Program-made: the position numbers and the translations under genes
Notes under the pieces: generated by a model
What the model was told of the DNA's origin: nothing
Seen by the model: only the letters and a program-made list of their open reading frames with translations
Database searches by the model: none
NCBI RefSeq assembly: GCF_900129455.1
Contig: NZ_FQVU01000005.1
Coordinates: forward strand, 248,001-312,000
Direction of reading: 5' to 3'
Source: Jatrophihabitans endophyticus
Lineage (GTDB): Bacteria; Actinomycetota; Actinomycetes; Mycobacteriales; Jatrophihabitantaceae
DNA: 64,000 nt
Part shown: positions 51,231-60,195 of the stretch, in pieces
Numbering within the stretch: position 1 is the stretch's first letter
Layout of the letters: every line of letters begins with the position of its first letter

Positions 51231-52616
51231 TCAGAAGAGACGTCGCATCACGACTTCCTTGAGCTTGGAGTAGGGCGGGTACGCGAGCGCGGGGTCGGGT
51301 CGCGTCGGCTTGCGCAACACGGCCTTGCGGTGGCTGAAGGCCTGGAAACCCCACTGGCCGTGGTACGCGCCGGTGCCGCTGTTGCCGACGCCGCCGAAGG
51401 GGAGTCCCGGCACGAGCAGGTGGTAGATCAGGTGGTTGACGACGGTGCCGCCGTTGCTGATCTCGGCCAGCACGCGCTGCTCGTCGGCGCGGTCCTCGCT
51501 GAACAGGTAGACGGCGAGCGGTTTGGGCCCCTGCTGCACGTGGGCGATCGCGTCGTCCATCGAGTCGACGGTGACGACGGGCAGCACGGGGCCGAAGATC
51601 TCGTCGCGCAGCACGTCGGCGCCTGCGTCCGGGTCGACGACGACGGTCAGCTCGGCGTGGTGCGCGTCGACCTCGACGGTGCCGCCGTGGGTGACCGTCC
51701 CGCCCGCCTGGTCGACGAGCGCGGCGAGCCGGGCGGCCTGGCGCGCGTCGAGCACGGGCAGCGCCGGGTCGTCGCGCATGGCGTCGACCGCACGGCCGAG
51801 CTCGGTGACGAACCGGTCGCGCACGCTGCGCTCAACGAGCGCGTAGTCCGGCGCGACGCAGGTCTGGCCCGAGTTCAGCAGCTTGGCCCACGCGATGCGC
51901 TTCGCGGCCACGCGCAGGTTGGCGTCGGCGGTGACGATGACGGGGCTCTTGCCGCCGAGCTCCAGCGTCACCGGTGTCAGATGCTTCGCCGCGGCGGCCA
52001 TGACCTTCTTGCCGACCCCGGGACTGCCGGTGAACAGGCAGTGGTCGAAGCCCTGGTCCAGCAGCTCCTCGGTCTCGGCCACCGCGCCCTCGACGACCGT
52101 GACGGCGTCGCGGTCGAGGTACTGCGGGACGAGACGGGCGAGCGCGGCGGCACACGCCGGGGTCTGCTCCGAGGGCTTGAGCACCACGCAGTTGCCGGCC
52201 GCGACGGCGGCGACGAGCGGGGCGAGCACGAGGTGGATCGGGTAGTTCCACGGCCCGATGACGAGGACGGTGCCCAGCGGCTCGTACTGGTACCAGGCAC
52301 GCGCCGGCTGCACCGACAGCGGGACGCCGACCCGGGTCGGCCGCGCCCACCGGCGCAGGTGCTTGCTCGCGTACTTCGCCTCGGCCGCGACCGGGGCGAG
52401 GTCGGCCAGCCACGCGTCGACCGGCGGCCGGCCGAGATCCTTGCGCAGCGCCTCGGCGAACTCGGCCTCGCGCTCGGTGAGCATCCGCTGGACCGCGGCG
52501 AGCTGCTCGAGACGCCACTCCAGGGGCCGGGTGCGACCGCTGCGGAACGTCGCCCGCAGCTGGGCGACGGTGTCGGGAATGCCCCGCGGCGGCGAGACGC
52601 GCGATTGGGTCGTCAT
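51231..52616 (-). CDS. Aldehyde dehydrogenase (ALDH3-like), probably leaderless
   Basis: A 461-residue aldehyde dehydrogenase of the class-3 type. Motifs are VIGPWNYPIHLVLAPLV for coenzyme, VTLELGGKSPVIV with the general base, and NSGQTCVAPDY with the catalytic cysteine. The C-terminal PFGGVGNSGTGAYHGQWGF is normal. ALDH3 enzymes oxidise long-chain and aromatic aldehydes. A TAGCGT -10 element on the minus strand lies 7 nt before ATG 52616, suggesting a leaderless mRNA. Confidence 0.93.
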   Translation of the reverse strand: MTTQSRVSPPRGIPDTVAQLRATFRSGRTRPLEWRLEQLAAVQRMLTEREAEFAEALRKDLGRPPVDAWLADLAPVAAEAKYASKHLRRWARPTRVGVPLSVQPARAWYQYEPLGTVLVIGPWNYPIHLVLAPLVAAVAAGNCVVLKPSEQTPACAAALARLVPQYLDRDAVTVVEGAVAETEELLDQGFDHCLFTGSPGVGKKVMAAAAKHLTPVTLELGGKSPVIVTADANLRVAAKRIAWAKLLNSGQTCVAPDYALVERSVRDRFVTELGRAVDAMRDDPALPVLDARQAARLAALVDQAGGTVTHGGTVEVDAHHAELTVVVDPDAGADVLRDEIFGPVLPVVTVDSMDDAIAHVQQGPKPLAVYLFSEDRADEQRVLAEISNGGTVVNHLIYHLLVPGLPFGGVGNSGTGAYHGQWGFQAFSHRKAVLRKPTRPDPALAYPPYSKLKEVVMRRLF

Positions 52617-52725
52617 GCGCGACACGCTACGCCCGCAGGCCGCCACTGACAGCCCCGACGACGTCACCGTCCGCCCTCCGGCGCGGGGACGGACGCCGGT
52701 CGATTTTGCGCGGATCGCGCCGAAT

Positions 52726-54162
52726 TCAGCCGCGGACGGGTCGGCGGTTGGCCACCCGTGATGCGGCCCGCACGCGCACCTCACGGTCGACCAGCACCAG
52801 GCCGATCACGGACGCGGCGACCACCGCACCGACGAGCGGCCCCGACACCGCGGCCCCACCGGGGATCGACAGGCCGGCCTCGACGACGCAGAGCGCGACC
52901 AGCGCCGCCAGCGGCCGTCCACGCACCGTGGGTAGGAGACAGACCAACCCCCACAGCGCGTACCACGGGTAGGTGACCGGCGCGAGGAACGCGACGGCCA
53001 GCAGCGCCCACCCCAGCGACTCGGCCGGCGGCCGGTCCCCGAAGCCGGCGGCCAGCACCACCAGCACGGCGAGGGCGGCGACGGCGCCGAGCAGGACGAC
53101 GGCCGCCCGGCCGCCCGGGACGACGCCGTCGGCGAGCGCGGCGAGCTGACCCGTCACCGACGAGGACGGCTTCCCGCCGCCGGGTGTGCCCAGGTTGCGC
53201 AGCCACCCGAAGCCGTCGGGGACCGCCAGGCTCGTCGCCACGACCGTGGCGACGGCCACCGCGACGTCCCGTGCCGCACGGCCGAGGCGGCGGTGCGGTT
53301 CGTCGAGCGCGCGCAGGTGCCAGGCGAGCACGACGGGCACGGCGAGGAACGCCGGCGCCTTCACGAGCCCGGCCAGGCAGGCGAGCACGATCGCCGCCCA
53401 CCACACGCGCCGGCGGCCGGCGAGGACGGCGAGGGCGAGCAACGCGCACATCGGCGCCTCGACGTGGGCCGCGGACAGCGCGTGCACGAGCACCAGCGGG
53501 TTGAGCCCGACGAGCACGAGCACCTGGGTCCGCCGCCGTGGCGCGGCGAGGGACACGCACGCCCAGACCAGCACGCCGACCGAGAGCGCCGCGACGGCGC
53601 GGAACACGACGAGCCCGATCGTGGGGTCGCCGCCGCTGATCGCACCGGCCAGCCGCGCCAGCGCCGTGGTCACCGGACCGTACGGGCTGGGGGAGTCCCG
53701 CCACCGGGCGTCCACCGCTGCGAGGGCGCGGGCGGCGTCGGCGCCGGGCACGCCGGCCAGCGCGGCCGGCCCCGCGCCGTAGACGTCCAGACCGTGACGC
53801 AGCATCACGCCCTGCGCGGCGTAGGCGTAGACGTCCCGGCTCACCGCGGGCGGCCCGAGGACGAGCGGCAGGGCCGACAGGACCACGAGCCGCCGCGCCT
53901 GCCGTTCGGTGAGTGCGCCACGTCGCGCTGCGCGGAGCGCGAGCAGCCAGCACGCCGACAGGGCGGTGATGCCCGCCCACAGCAGGACGGCCCACGGCGA
54001 CGAGACGCCGGCGGGAACGCCGCCGGGGGCGAGCAACCCCCACCAGCGCGTGGGCGGCACCGAGGACGCGGTGTAGGCGTGCCCGGCGGCGACGGCGGTC
54101 GTGACCGCCGCGGCGACCCCCACACCGCCGAGCAGCGGCGCGGCGCGGCGGGACGTCGTCAT
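52726..54162 (-). CDS. Polyprenol-phosphomannose-type alpha-mannosyltransferase (MptB-like)
   Basis: A 478-residue GT-C membrane glycosyltransferase with about 12 helices. The first external loop carries GPPAVSRDVYAYAAQG, the Asp-containing catalytic motif of MptA/MptB-type mannosyltransferases, followed by DSPSPYGPVTTALARLAG. These enzymes extend mannan cores of lipoglycans. The pattern is strong for the superfamily, but MptA and MptB cannot be told apart here. It is alone on its strand. Confidence 0.82.
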   Translation of the reverse strand: MTTSRRAAPLLGGVGVAAAVTTAVAAGHAYTASSVPPTRWWGLLAPGGVPAGVSSPWAVLLWAGITALSACWLLALRAARRGALTERQARRLVVLSALPLVLGPPAVSRDVYAYAAQGVMLRHGLDVYGAGPAALAGVPGADAARALAAVDARWRDSPSPYGPVTTALARLAGAISGGDPTIGLVVFRAVAALSVGVLVWACVSLAAPRRRTQVLVLVGLNPLVLVHALSAAHVEAPMCALLALAVLAGRRRVWWAAIVLACLAGLVKAPAFLAVPVVLAWHLRALDEPHRRLGRAARDVAVAVATVVATSLAVPDGFGWLRNLGTPGGGKPSSSVTGQLAALADGVVPGGRAAVVLLGAVAALAVLVVLAAGFGDRPPAESLGWALLAVAFLAPVTYPWYALWGLVCLLPTVRGRPLAALVALCVVEAGLSIPGGAAVSGPLVGAVVAASVIGLVLVDREVRVRAASRVANRRPVRG

Positions 54163-54285
54163 GGGACCCGCATCCTACGTCCGCGGCGGTGCCACGGCGG
54201 CATCGCGCAACCCGTCGTGGGCGGCCCGACGGCAGCCGCCGGCCGCGACCCTCGGTAGCGTTCGCACCCTGATCGAGGGGGAGCC

Positions 54286-54783
54286 ATGCCACGTCCGATG
54301 ACGGTGTCCGAGTCCGTCGACATCGCCGCCGACCCGGCCACCGTGTACGCGCAGGTCAGCGACCCGACCCAGACCGGCCGGTGGAGCCCCGAGAATGTCG
54401 GCGCGTCGGTCGACGGCGGGGCGTCGGGGTCGCTGCCGGTCGGGGCGGTCTTCGTCGGCCGCAACCGGCGCTTCCGGGCCCGCTGGGTGACCCGCTGCCG
54501 GGTGACGGCGGCCGACCCCGGCCGTCGCTTCCAGTTCGCCGTCGAGGCGATCGGGCTGCGGACGCCGCGGCTGCGGGCGCCGATCGCCACCTGGACCTAC
54601 GACCTCGTCGCGCACGACGGCGGCACCCGGGTCATCGAGACGTGGGACGACGGTCGGCGGCGCTGGCCGGACGCGCTGGCCGCGGTGTTCGACCGCGTCG
54701 TCACCCGCTCGTCGTTCCCCGAGTTCAACCGTCGCAACATCCGCACGACCCTGGACAACCTGAAGGCCGAGCTCGAGCGGTGA
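54286..54783 (+). CDS. SRPBCC (polyketide cyclase-like) family protein
   Basis: A 165-residue START-like fold protein. It has SVDIAADPATVYAQVSDPT, then GRWSPENVG, and the central strand GAVFVGRNRRFRARWVTRC. The long C-terminal helix contains NRRNIRTTLDNLKAELE. Such proteins bind hydrophobic ligands. It overlaps the CoA-transferase gene by GTGA, so the two are co-translated. GAGGGGGAG precedes the ATG. Confidence 0.85.
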   Translation: MPRPMTVSESVDIAADPATVYAQVSDPTQTGRWSPENVGASVDGGASGSLPVGAVFVGRNRRFRARWVTRCRVTAADPGRRFQFAVEAIGLRTPRLRAPIATWTYDLVAHDGGTRVIETWDDGRRRWPDALAAVFDRVVTRSSFPEFNRRNIRTTLDNLKAELER

Positions 54784-55949
54784 CGTCGGCCCCGCTGGAC
54801 GGTGTCCTCGTCGCCGACTTCAGCCGCGTGCTGGCGGGCCCGCTCGCGACGATGACCCTCGCCGACCTCGGCGCCACGGTGGTGAAGGTCGAGCGTCCCG
54901 ACGCCGGCGACGAGACCCGCAGCTGGGGTCCGCCGTGGGCGGCGACGGGGTCGGCGTCGTACTACGAGTCGGTCAACCGGTCGAAGTACGGCGTCGCCCT
55001 CGACCTCGCCGACCCCGACGACCGCCGGCGGGCCGTCGAGCTCGCCCGCCGGGCCGACGTCGTCGTGGAGAACCACCGGCCCGGCTCGCTCGCCCGCTTC
55101 GGGCTCGACTACGACGCGGTCGCCGCGACCAACCCGCGCGTCGTCTACTGCTCGATCAGCGGGTTCGGGGACGCCGCGGGGGCTGCGCGGCCCGGGTACG
55201 ACTTCCTGGTCCAGGCCGTCGGCGGCCTCATGAGCATCACCGGCCCGGCTGCCGGCGAGCCGACGAAGGTCGGCGTGGCCCTCGTCGACGTCCTCGCCGG
55301 CAAGGACGTCGTGGTCGGCGTCCTCGCCGCGCTCGCCGCGCGGGAGCGCGACGGGCACGGCCAGCACCTGCGGGTCGAGCTGCTGACGAGCCTGCTCGGC
55401 GGGCTCGCCAACCAGGCGGCCGGCTACCTCACCACCGGCCGCTCGCCCGGCCGCCTCGGCAACGCGCACCCGTCCATCGCGCCCTACGAGACGCTGCGCT
55501 GCGCCGATGCCCCGATCGCGGTGGCGTGCGGCAACGACGCGCAGTTCGCCCGACTGTGCGTGGCGGTGGGGCGCCCCGAGCTGGTCGCCGACGAGCGATT
55601 CCGCAGCAACGGCGAGCGGGTCGGCCATCGCGCCGCGCTGATCGCCGAGCTCGAGGCCGCGCTGTCGGTCGACACCGCGGCCCGCTGGGAGGCTCGGCTC
55701 ACCGCGGCGCAGGTACCGGCCGGGCTGGTCGGGTCCGTCGGCGACGCGATCGAGCGGGCGGATCTGCTCGGGCTCGATCCGCTGCTCGACGTCGGTGCCG
55801 GCCACGCGCCGGCGGTGCGGCACCCGGTGCGGTACTCGCGCAGCGCGACCGCGCCGGTGACGCCCCCGCCACGGCTGGGCGAGCACGACGGCACCGTGCG
55901 CGGCTGGCTCGACGGGAGCGGGACCGGCCCGCTGCCGCGGCGAGGCTGA
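54780..55949 (+). CDS. CaiB/BaiF (class III) CoA-transferase
   Basis: A 389-residue family III CoA-transferase. The N-terminus GVLVADFSRVLAGPLATM and VKVERPDAGDETR are diagnostic, and the active-site Asp is expected in ARPGYDFLVQAVGGLM near residue 143. HRPGSLARFGLDYDAV and ISGFG are further family segments. It moves CoA between carboxylic acids. The SRPBCC partner could hold its hydrophobic substrate. Confidence 0.92.
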   Translation: MTSAPLDGVLVADFSRVLAGPLATMTLADLGATVVKVERPDAGDETRSWGPPWAATGSASYYESVNRSKYGVALDLADPDDRRRAVELARRADVVVENHRPGSLARFGLDYDAVAATNPRVVYCSISGFGDAAGAARPGYDFLVQAVGGLMSITGPAAGEPTKVGVALVDVLAGKDVVVGVLAALAARERDGHGQHLRVELLTSLLGGLANQAAGYLTTGRSPGRLGNAHPSIAPYETLRCADAPIAVACGNDAQFARLCVAVGRPELVADERFRSNGERVGHRAALIAELEAALSVDTAARWEARLTAAQVPAGLVGSVGDAIERADLLGLDPLLDVGAGHAPAVRHPVRYSRSATAPVTPPPRLGEHDGTVRGWLDGSGTGPLPRRG

Positions 55950-55962
55950 CGCGCCGACGGGC

Positions 55963-56304
55963 TCAGAACTCCTTGAACTCGACGATCGACGCCTCGAACG
56001 TCTTGGCCGTGAAGTCGACGGCGTCCTGCGCCACGAAGGGCTTGCAGGTGTAGATGTCGACGGAGAAGAAGAGCTTCGGCACATCCCACGCGTAGAAGTG
56101 GGCGCCGGAGGTCTCCCAGTGGATCCAGCCCGCCCAACCGAACTTGGGCGAGCTGTGCGTCACCGGCACCATGAGGGGCTGCATCTGCAGCACGCCGGTG
56201 AGCTCCTGCAGGTACGAGGTGATCTGCGAGGCGACGACGGGCTGCCGGGGCACACCCTCGATCACCAGGCGTTGACGATGGATCTCGGGGGCGAGGTCGC
56301 GCAC
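55963..56304 (-). CDS. S-adenosylmethionine-decarboxylase-like small protein
   Basis: A 113-residue protein. The segment WETSGAHFYAW followed by FFSVDIYTCKPF resembles the ESHxxxHTWPE...VDVFTCG core of class 1 AdoMet decarboxylases, with the catalytic histidine (H69) and cysteine (C87) in register. The pyruvoyl serine position is shifted: T65 or S66 could serve, so self-processing is uncertain. The N-terminus LAPEIHRQRLVIEG also fits. GGAGG precedes GTG 56304. It is divergent from a GGDEF-EAL gene. It could be a true decarboxylase or a changed paralogue. Confidence 0.55.
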   Translation of the reverse strand: MRDLAPEIHRQRLVIEGVPRQPVVASQITSYLQELTGVLQMQPLMVPVTHSSPKFGWAGWIHWETSGAHFYAWDVPKLFFSVDIYTCKPFVAQDAVDFTAKTFEASIVEFKEF

Positions 56305-56331
56305 GGGGGGCCTCCAGGGGGTGCCGGCGGC

Positions 56332-56343
56332 GGGTAATTACCC
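56332..56343. promoter_or_regulatory. Perfect 12-bp palindrome in the divergent gap
   Basis: GGGTAATTACCC is a perfect palindrome with an AT-rich core, unusual in this G+C-rich DNA. It lies 28 bp upstream of the AdoMet-decarboxylase-like start and about 90 bp before the GGDEF-EAL start. It could be an operator for either gene. Confidence 0.45.
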
Positions 56344-56434
56344 AGCAGCGAGGCCATCCTCACCTCCGGGAAGCGCAAGATCAAAATCGTTCTCGGGAGG
56401 TTTCTCTCAGGAAACCGGCCCGGCTGCCGATGTC

Positions 56435-58711
56435 ATGTCCGTGACGTGGAGACCACGGAGCGGTGCGCGGGCGTCCGCCCGTGGTCTCGCCCTGCTGCCG
56501 TGGCTGCTGCTCGCGGGCTGCCCGGTCGTGCTCGGCCTGGTCCTGCTCGTCGCGCCCGGCCTGGGCGACACGTGGATCTCCGTGTCTCTCGCGCTGTTCT
56601 TCGTCGTCCTCTCGACGCGTCTCGTCGTCACCGCCGTGGCGCAGCCCGACCGCCGGCCGACGCTGTTGATGCTGCTGCTCGGCCTCGTGCTGTTCGCCAC
56701 CGGCTCGACCGTGCTCAACGCCGGCGGCCGGCCGGACCAGATCAGCTTCCCCGCCCCCGGCGAGGCGTTCTTCCTCGCGTCGTACGTCGCGATGGTCCTC
56801 TACGTCCTGCTCGACGCCAATCGCCATGCCGGCGTCACCCGGGCCCGGTGGCTCGAGGCGGGCGTCATCTGCGGCGGCTGCGCCTGTCTCGCCGGCAGCC
56901 TCATCGTGGGGGCCCTGAAGCAGCAGCTGCAGCAGGACGGCATGTCGCTGGTGCTCGCCGTCCTCTACCCGCTGATCGACGTCGGCCTCGCGCTCGTGGT
57001 GGGCACGCAGATCGCGGTGCGGCAGCGTGCGGTGCGCGACGGGCTCGTCCTCGTGATCGCGTTCCTGATGCTCGCCGTGGCCGACGTGGGCTTCCTCTTC
57101 CGGCTCTCGAGCGGCACCTACGGCTTCGGCAACGCCAGCATCGTGCTCTGGGGCGTCGCGCTCGCGCTGGTGATCGACAACGCGTCGCGGCGACGTCCCC
57201 TGGTCGAGGACGCCCACCGCTCGGACGCTCTCTCGGTGCCGGTGTCGCTCGCCGGCATGGCCGCTGCGTTCGTCCTGGCCTTCCAGCCCACCGGCAGCCT
57301 GCGCATGTACTTCGTGGTCCCGGCGCTGGCCACGCTCGGGGCCGCCGGCGCACGGCTGGTGATCGCGGTGCGCGGTGCGACCCGGGCGGGTGAGGCGTTC
57401 CGGCTCTCGCGCAGCGACGACCTGACCGAGCTGCCGAACCGGCGGGCGATGCTGTCCAAGGTGGAGAAGTCGCTGCGCCAGATCGACCGGCTCGGGCTGA
57501 TGATGGTCGACCTCGACGGCTTCAAGGACATCAACGACACGCTCGGCCACGCCGCGGGCGACGCCGTGCTGCGCGAGATCGCCGGCCGGATCCGCAACGC
57601 CGTGGACTCCTCGGCGCTGGTGGCCCGGCTCGGCGGCGACGAGTTCGCCGTCGTCGTCCCCACCGAGAGCGAGATCGAGCTGATGGAGTGCGCCCAGCGG
57701 ATCAACGCCGCCGTGCGCCTGCCCCTCGTGATCGACGGCATCAGCCTGTCGGTCGGCGCGTCGATCGGCATCACGACGCGGCACGCCACCGACACCTCCA
57801 GCGGCGAGCTGCTGCGCCGCGCCGACGTGGCGATGTACGAGGCCAAGCGCCGGCGGCTGCAGGCCTCCGTCTACGACCCCGAGGTCGACGAGTTCTCCCG
57901 CGAACGGCTCAGCCTGGCCGACGAGCTGCGCCGCGGCATCGGTGCCGGTCAACTGGTGCTCTGGTACCAGCCGCAGTTCGACGCGGTGACGTCGCAGCCG
58001 TGCGGTCTCGAGGCCCTGGTGCGCTGGCAGCACCCCACCCGGGGGCTGCTGCTGCCCGGGCTGTTCCTCCCGGTCGCGCGCCGCGCCGGGCTCATGCCGG
58101 CCCTGTCGACCGAGATCGCGCGCATCGCCGTCGCGGACCTCACCGCGTGGCGGGCCCGCGGCGCGTCACCCCGGCTCGCCATCAACTGCGCGCCGCCGGA
58201 GCTGATGAGCGGCATCTTCGTGCCGCGGTTGCAGGCGCTGCTGCAGGCGCGCGGCATCCCCACCGACCAGATCGTCATCGAGATCACCGAGGACTCGTTC
58301 CTCGCCGAGCCCGAGCGGGCGCGGGCGCACATGCTGGAGATCAGTCGAGCCGGCTTCCAGATCTCGGTCGACGACTACGGCACCGGGTTCTCGTCGCTGG
58401 CCTACCTGCGCGACCTGCCCATCCAGGAACTCAAGATGGACCGCTCCTTCGTCGCCTCGGCGGCCGAGGACGCGCGCAGCCGCATGATCGTCGCCTCGAC
58501 CCTGCAGATGGCGGCCGCGCTCGGGCTCCGCGCGGTGGCCGAGGGCGTCGAGGACGCCGTGACGGCGCGGCTGCTGACCAAGCTGGGGGCCGACGTCCTG
58601 CAGGGATTCCACCTGTCGCGGCCCCTGCCGCCGGACGTCGTCATGGCGTTCGTCGCCGAGCACGGGGATGAGCCCCTGCGCGCTCAGTCCCGCGGTGTCG
58701 CCACCACCTGA
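56435..58711 (+). CDS. Membrane GGDEF-EAL c-di-GMP turnover protein
   Basis: A 758-residue signalling protein. About eight to ten N-terminal helices (15-320) form a membrane sensor. A GGDEF domain follows, with DDLTELPNRRAM, DLDGFKDINDTLGH and an intact GGDEF near residue 400, and then an EAL domain with GLEALVRWQHP near 525 and SVDDYGTGFSSLAYL near 645. Both catalytic motifs look intact, so it may make and break c-di-GMP. ATG 56435 is chosen; an upstream in-frame ATG would cross the palindrome region. Its 3' end overlaps the acyltransferase by 28 bp. Confidence 0.92.
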   Translation: MSVTWRPRSGARASARGLALLPWLLLAGCPVVLGLVLLVAPGLGDTWISVSLALFFVVLSTRLVVTAVAQPDRRPTLLMLLLGLVLFATGSTVLNAGGRPDQISFPAPGEAFFLASYVAMVLYVLLDANRHAGVTRARWLEAGVICGGCACLAGSLIVGALKQQLQQDGMSLVLAVLYPLIDVGLALVVGTQIAVRQRAVRDGLVLVIAFLMLAVADVGFLFRLSSGTYGFGNASIVLWGVALALVIDNASRRRPLVEDAHRSDALSVPVSLAGMAAAFVLAFQPTGSLRMYFVVPALATLGAAGARLVIAVRGATRAGEAFRLSRSDDLTELPNRRAMLSKVEKSLRQIDRLGLMMVDLDGFKDINDTLGHAAGDAVLREIAGRIRNAVDSSALVARLGGDEFAVVVPTESEIELMECAQRINAAVRLPLVIDGISLSVGASIGITTRHATDTSSGELLRRADVAMYEAKRRRLQASVYDPEVDEFSRERLSLADELRRGIGAGQLVLWYQPQFDAVTSQPCGLEALVRWQHPTRGLLLPGLFLPVARRAGLMPALSTEIARIAVADLTAWRARGASPRLAINCAPPELMSGIFVPRLQALLQARGIPTDQIVIEITEDSFLAEPERARAHMLEISRAGFQISVDDYGTGFSSLAYLRDLPIQELKMDRSFVASAAEDARSRMIVASTLQMAAALGLRAVAEGVEDAVTARLLTKLGADVLQGFHLSRPLPPDVVMAFVAEHGDEPLRAQSRGVATT

Positions 58712-59424
58712 CCGGCGGGGACGGCCGGCCGGCGCGCCGGGATGGCCGGCGTCGCGCCGATGCGGAACGCCTCCTGGGCCGGCAGCGCGATGTCGGTCAG
58801 CCCGATGCCGAGATTGACGAGGCGGTGCGCGTCCGGGGCGTCGCGACGCTGCCGGTCGGCCATGGCCGGCAGGTCGCCCCACAGCGGCAGGCTGGACGCC
58901 GATCCCAGGTAGGGCCCGGGACGGCAGCCCGGCAGCGGCTGCGTGTCGATGCTCAACGCGTTGAGCAGCCGGCGCACCCGGGCGTCGAGGATCATCACGA
59001 TCCACCGGATGTCGGACAGTCGCGCCGCCTGGAACATCGCGTGGTAGAGCGCGGCCGGCACCAGCGACGAGCCCGGCACCCGCGGCCGCATGGCCACCGT
59101 CGCGACGTCCCAGGTGGCGGCGAGGTCCAGGCCGGCCGAGCGGGCGGCGCGCTCGCCGTCGACGAACCACGGCGGCCGGGCGGTGTCGACGAGCGTCTTC
59201 AGCCCGATCGGGCCGGGCCGGATGATGCGCATCGCCGCGATCGCGTCGCCGCCGGGCTCGGTGACGGCGAGGAACACCGAGTTCGCGTCGTACGGGCCGT
59301 ACTCCTCGACCCACTCCTCGCGCGAGTTGCCGTAGACGGTGTCGAAGACCAGCTCCTCGCAGTCGCGCGCGGCCTCGAGCACGTCGCCGGCCGGCGCGAC
59401 GTGCAGCGTGAATCGTGTGTCCAT
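58684..59424 (-). CDS. GNAT / autoinducer-synthase-like acyltransferase
   Basis: A 246-residue protein. The N-terminal half has EELVFDTVYGNSREEWVEEY and GPYDANSVFLAVTE, then AIAAMRIIRPGP, an order of acidic and Arg residues like LuxI-type autoinducer synthases and N-acyl amino acid synthases of the GNAT fold. Later VATVAMRPRVPGSSLVPAAL fits the acyl-binding helix. The C-terminal ~60 residues are Pro/Ala-rich. It overlaps the end of the GGDEF-EAL gene on the other strand. Its acyl donor and acceptor are unknown. Confidence 0.62.
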   Translation of the reverse strand: MDTRFTLHVAPAGDVLEAARDCEELVFDTVYGNSREEWVEEYGPYDANSVFLAVTEPGGDAIAAMRIIRPGPIGLKTLVDTARPPWFVDGERAARSAGLDLAATWDVATVAMRPRVPGSSLVPAALYHAMFQAARLSDIRWIVMILDARVRRLLNALSIDTQPLPGCRPGPYLGSASSLPLWGDLPAMADRQRRDAPDAHRLVNLGIGLTDIALPAQEAFRIGATPAIPARRPAVPAGQVVATPRD

Positions 59425-59489
59425 CCGGCCCCCACCGTCGAACGGGTCCTGGCCGGACTGTAGACGACCCGCGGGTCTCGCTCCGCGGC

Positions 59490-60116
59490 TCAGCGCACGC
59501 CGCGCGTGCGGAACTGCACGCTGATGCGCGGGCCGACCGGCTTGCCGGTCTTGGGGACGCAGTGCTCCCAGGTGCGCTGACAGGAGCCGCCCATGACGAC
59601 GAGGTCGCCGTGGCCGAACTCGAAGCGACGGGACGGGCCGCCCCCGGCCGGCCGGACCGCGAAGGCCCGCGGTGCCCCGAGCACCACGATCGCGACCATG
59701 GTGTCGTGGGTGCCGCCGCGGCCGATGCGGTCGCCGTGCCAGGCGACGCTGTCGCGGCCGTCACGGTAGAGGCACAGGCCGGCGGTGGCGAAGCGTTCGC
59801 CGAGCTCCGGCTCGTAGTGCGCGTCGAGCGCGGCCTTCGCGCGGACCAGGGCGGGGTCGGGCAGCGGCGTCCGTTCGTCGACGAAGTGCAGCAACCGCGG
59901 CACGTCGACGACCCGGTCGTACATCGGCCGGCGCTCGGCGTGCCATGCGACGCCGTCGCGCAGCCGGTCGAACAGGGTGTCGGCGCCGGTGACCCATCGC
60001 GGCCGGAGGTCGAGCCACGCGCCGTCGCCGAGCTCCAGGCGACGCACCGTGCGGCCGAGCGGGCCGAACGCGACCTCGACGCCGGTGTCGAGCAGCGAGG
60101 CCTGGAAGGCGGTCAT
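59490..60116 (-). CDS. AlkB-like 2-oxoglutarate-Fe(II) dioxygenase, probably SOS-controlled and leaderless
   Basis: A 208-residue AlkB-family oxygenase that may repair alkylated bases. The iron ligands are H-x-D in SVAWHGDRIGRG near residue 125 and a C-terminal histidine in TWEHCVPKT near 182; the 2-oxoglutarate arginine is in GPRISVQFRT near 198. ATG 60116 lies 6 nt after a TATCGT -10 box, and a LexA-box-like CGAAC-N4-GTTTG abuts it upstream. Family fit is strong; the repair role is inferred. Confidence 0.88.
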   Translation of the reverse strand: MTAFQASLLDTGVEVAFGPLGRTVRRLELGDGAWLDLRPRWVTGADTLFDRLRDGVAWHAERRPMYDRVVDVPRLLHFVDERTPLPDPALVRAKAALDAHYEPELGERFATAGLCLYRDGRDSVAWHGDRIGRGGTHDTMVAIVVLGAPRAFAVRPAGGGPSRRFEFGHGDLVVMGGSCQRTWEHCVPKTGKPVGPRISVQFRTRGVR

Positions 60117-60122
60117 GCGACG

Positions 60123-60142
60123 ACGATACAAACGAATGTTCG
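60123..60142 (-). promoter_or_regulatory. LexA (SOS) box and -10 element of the AlkB-like gene
   Basis: On the minus strand, CGAAC-ATTC-GTTTG (60142-60129) matches the actinobacterial/Gram-positive LexA consensus CGAAC-N4-GTTCG at nine of ten fixed bases. It directly abuts a TATCGT -10 (60128-60123) that lies 6 nt before the ATG. Repressor binding would block the promoter. Confidence 0.65.
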
Positions 60143-60195
60143 AAACCGCCATCGGTGTGGCGCGCGGGGCCGGCGCGCTGTCGTACCGTTGAGCG

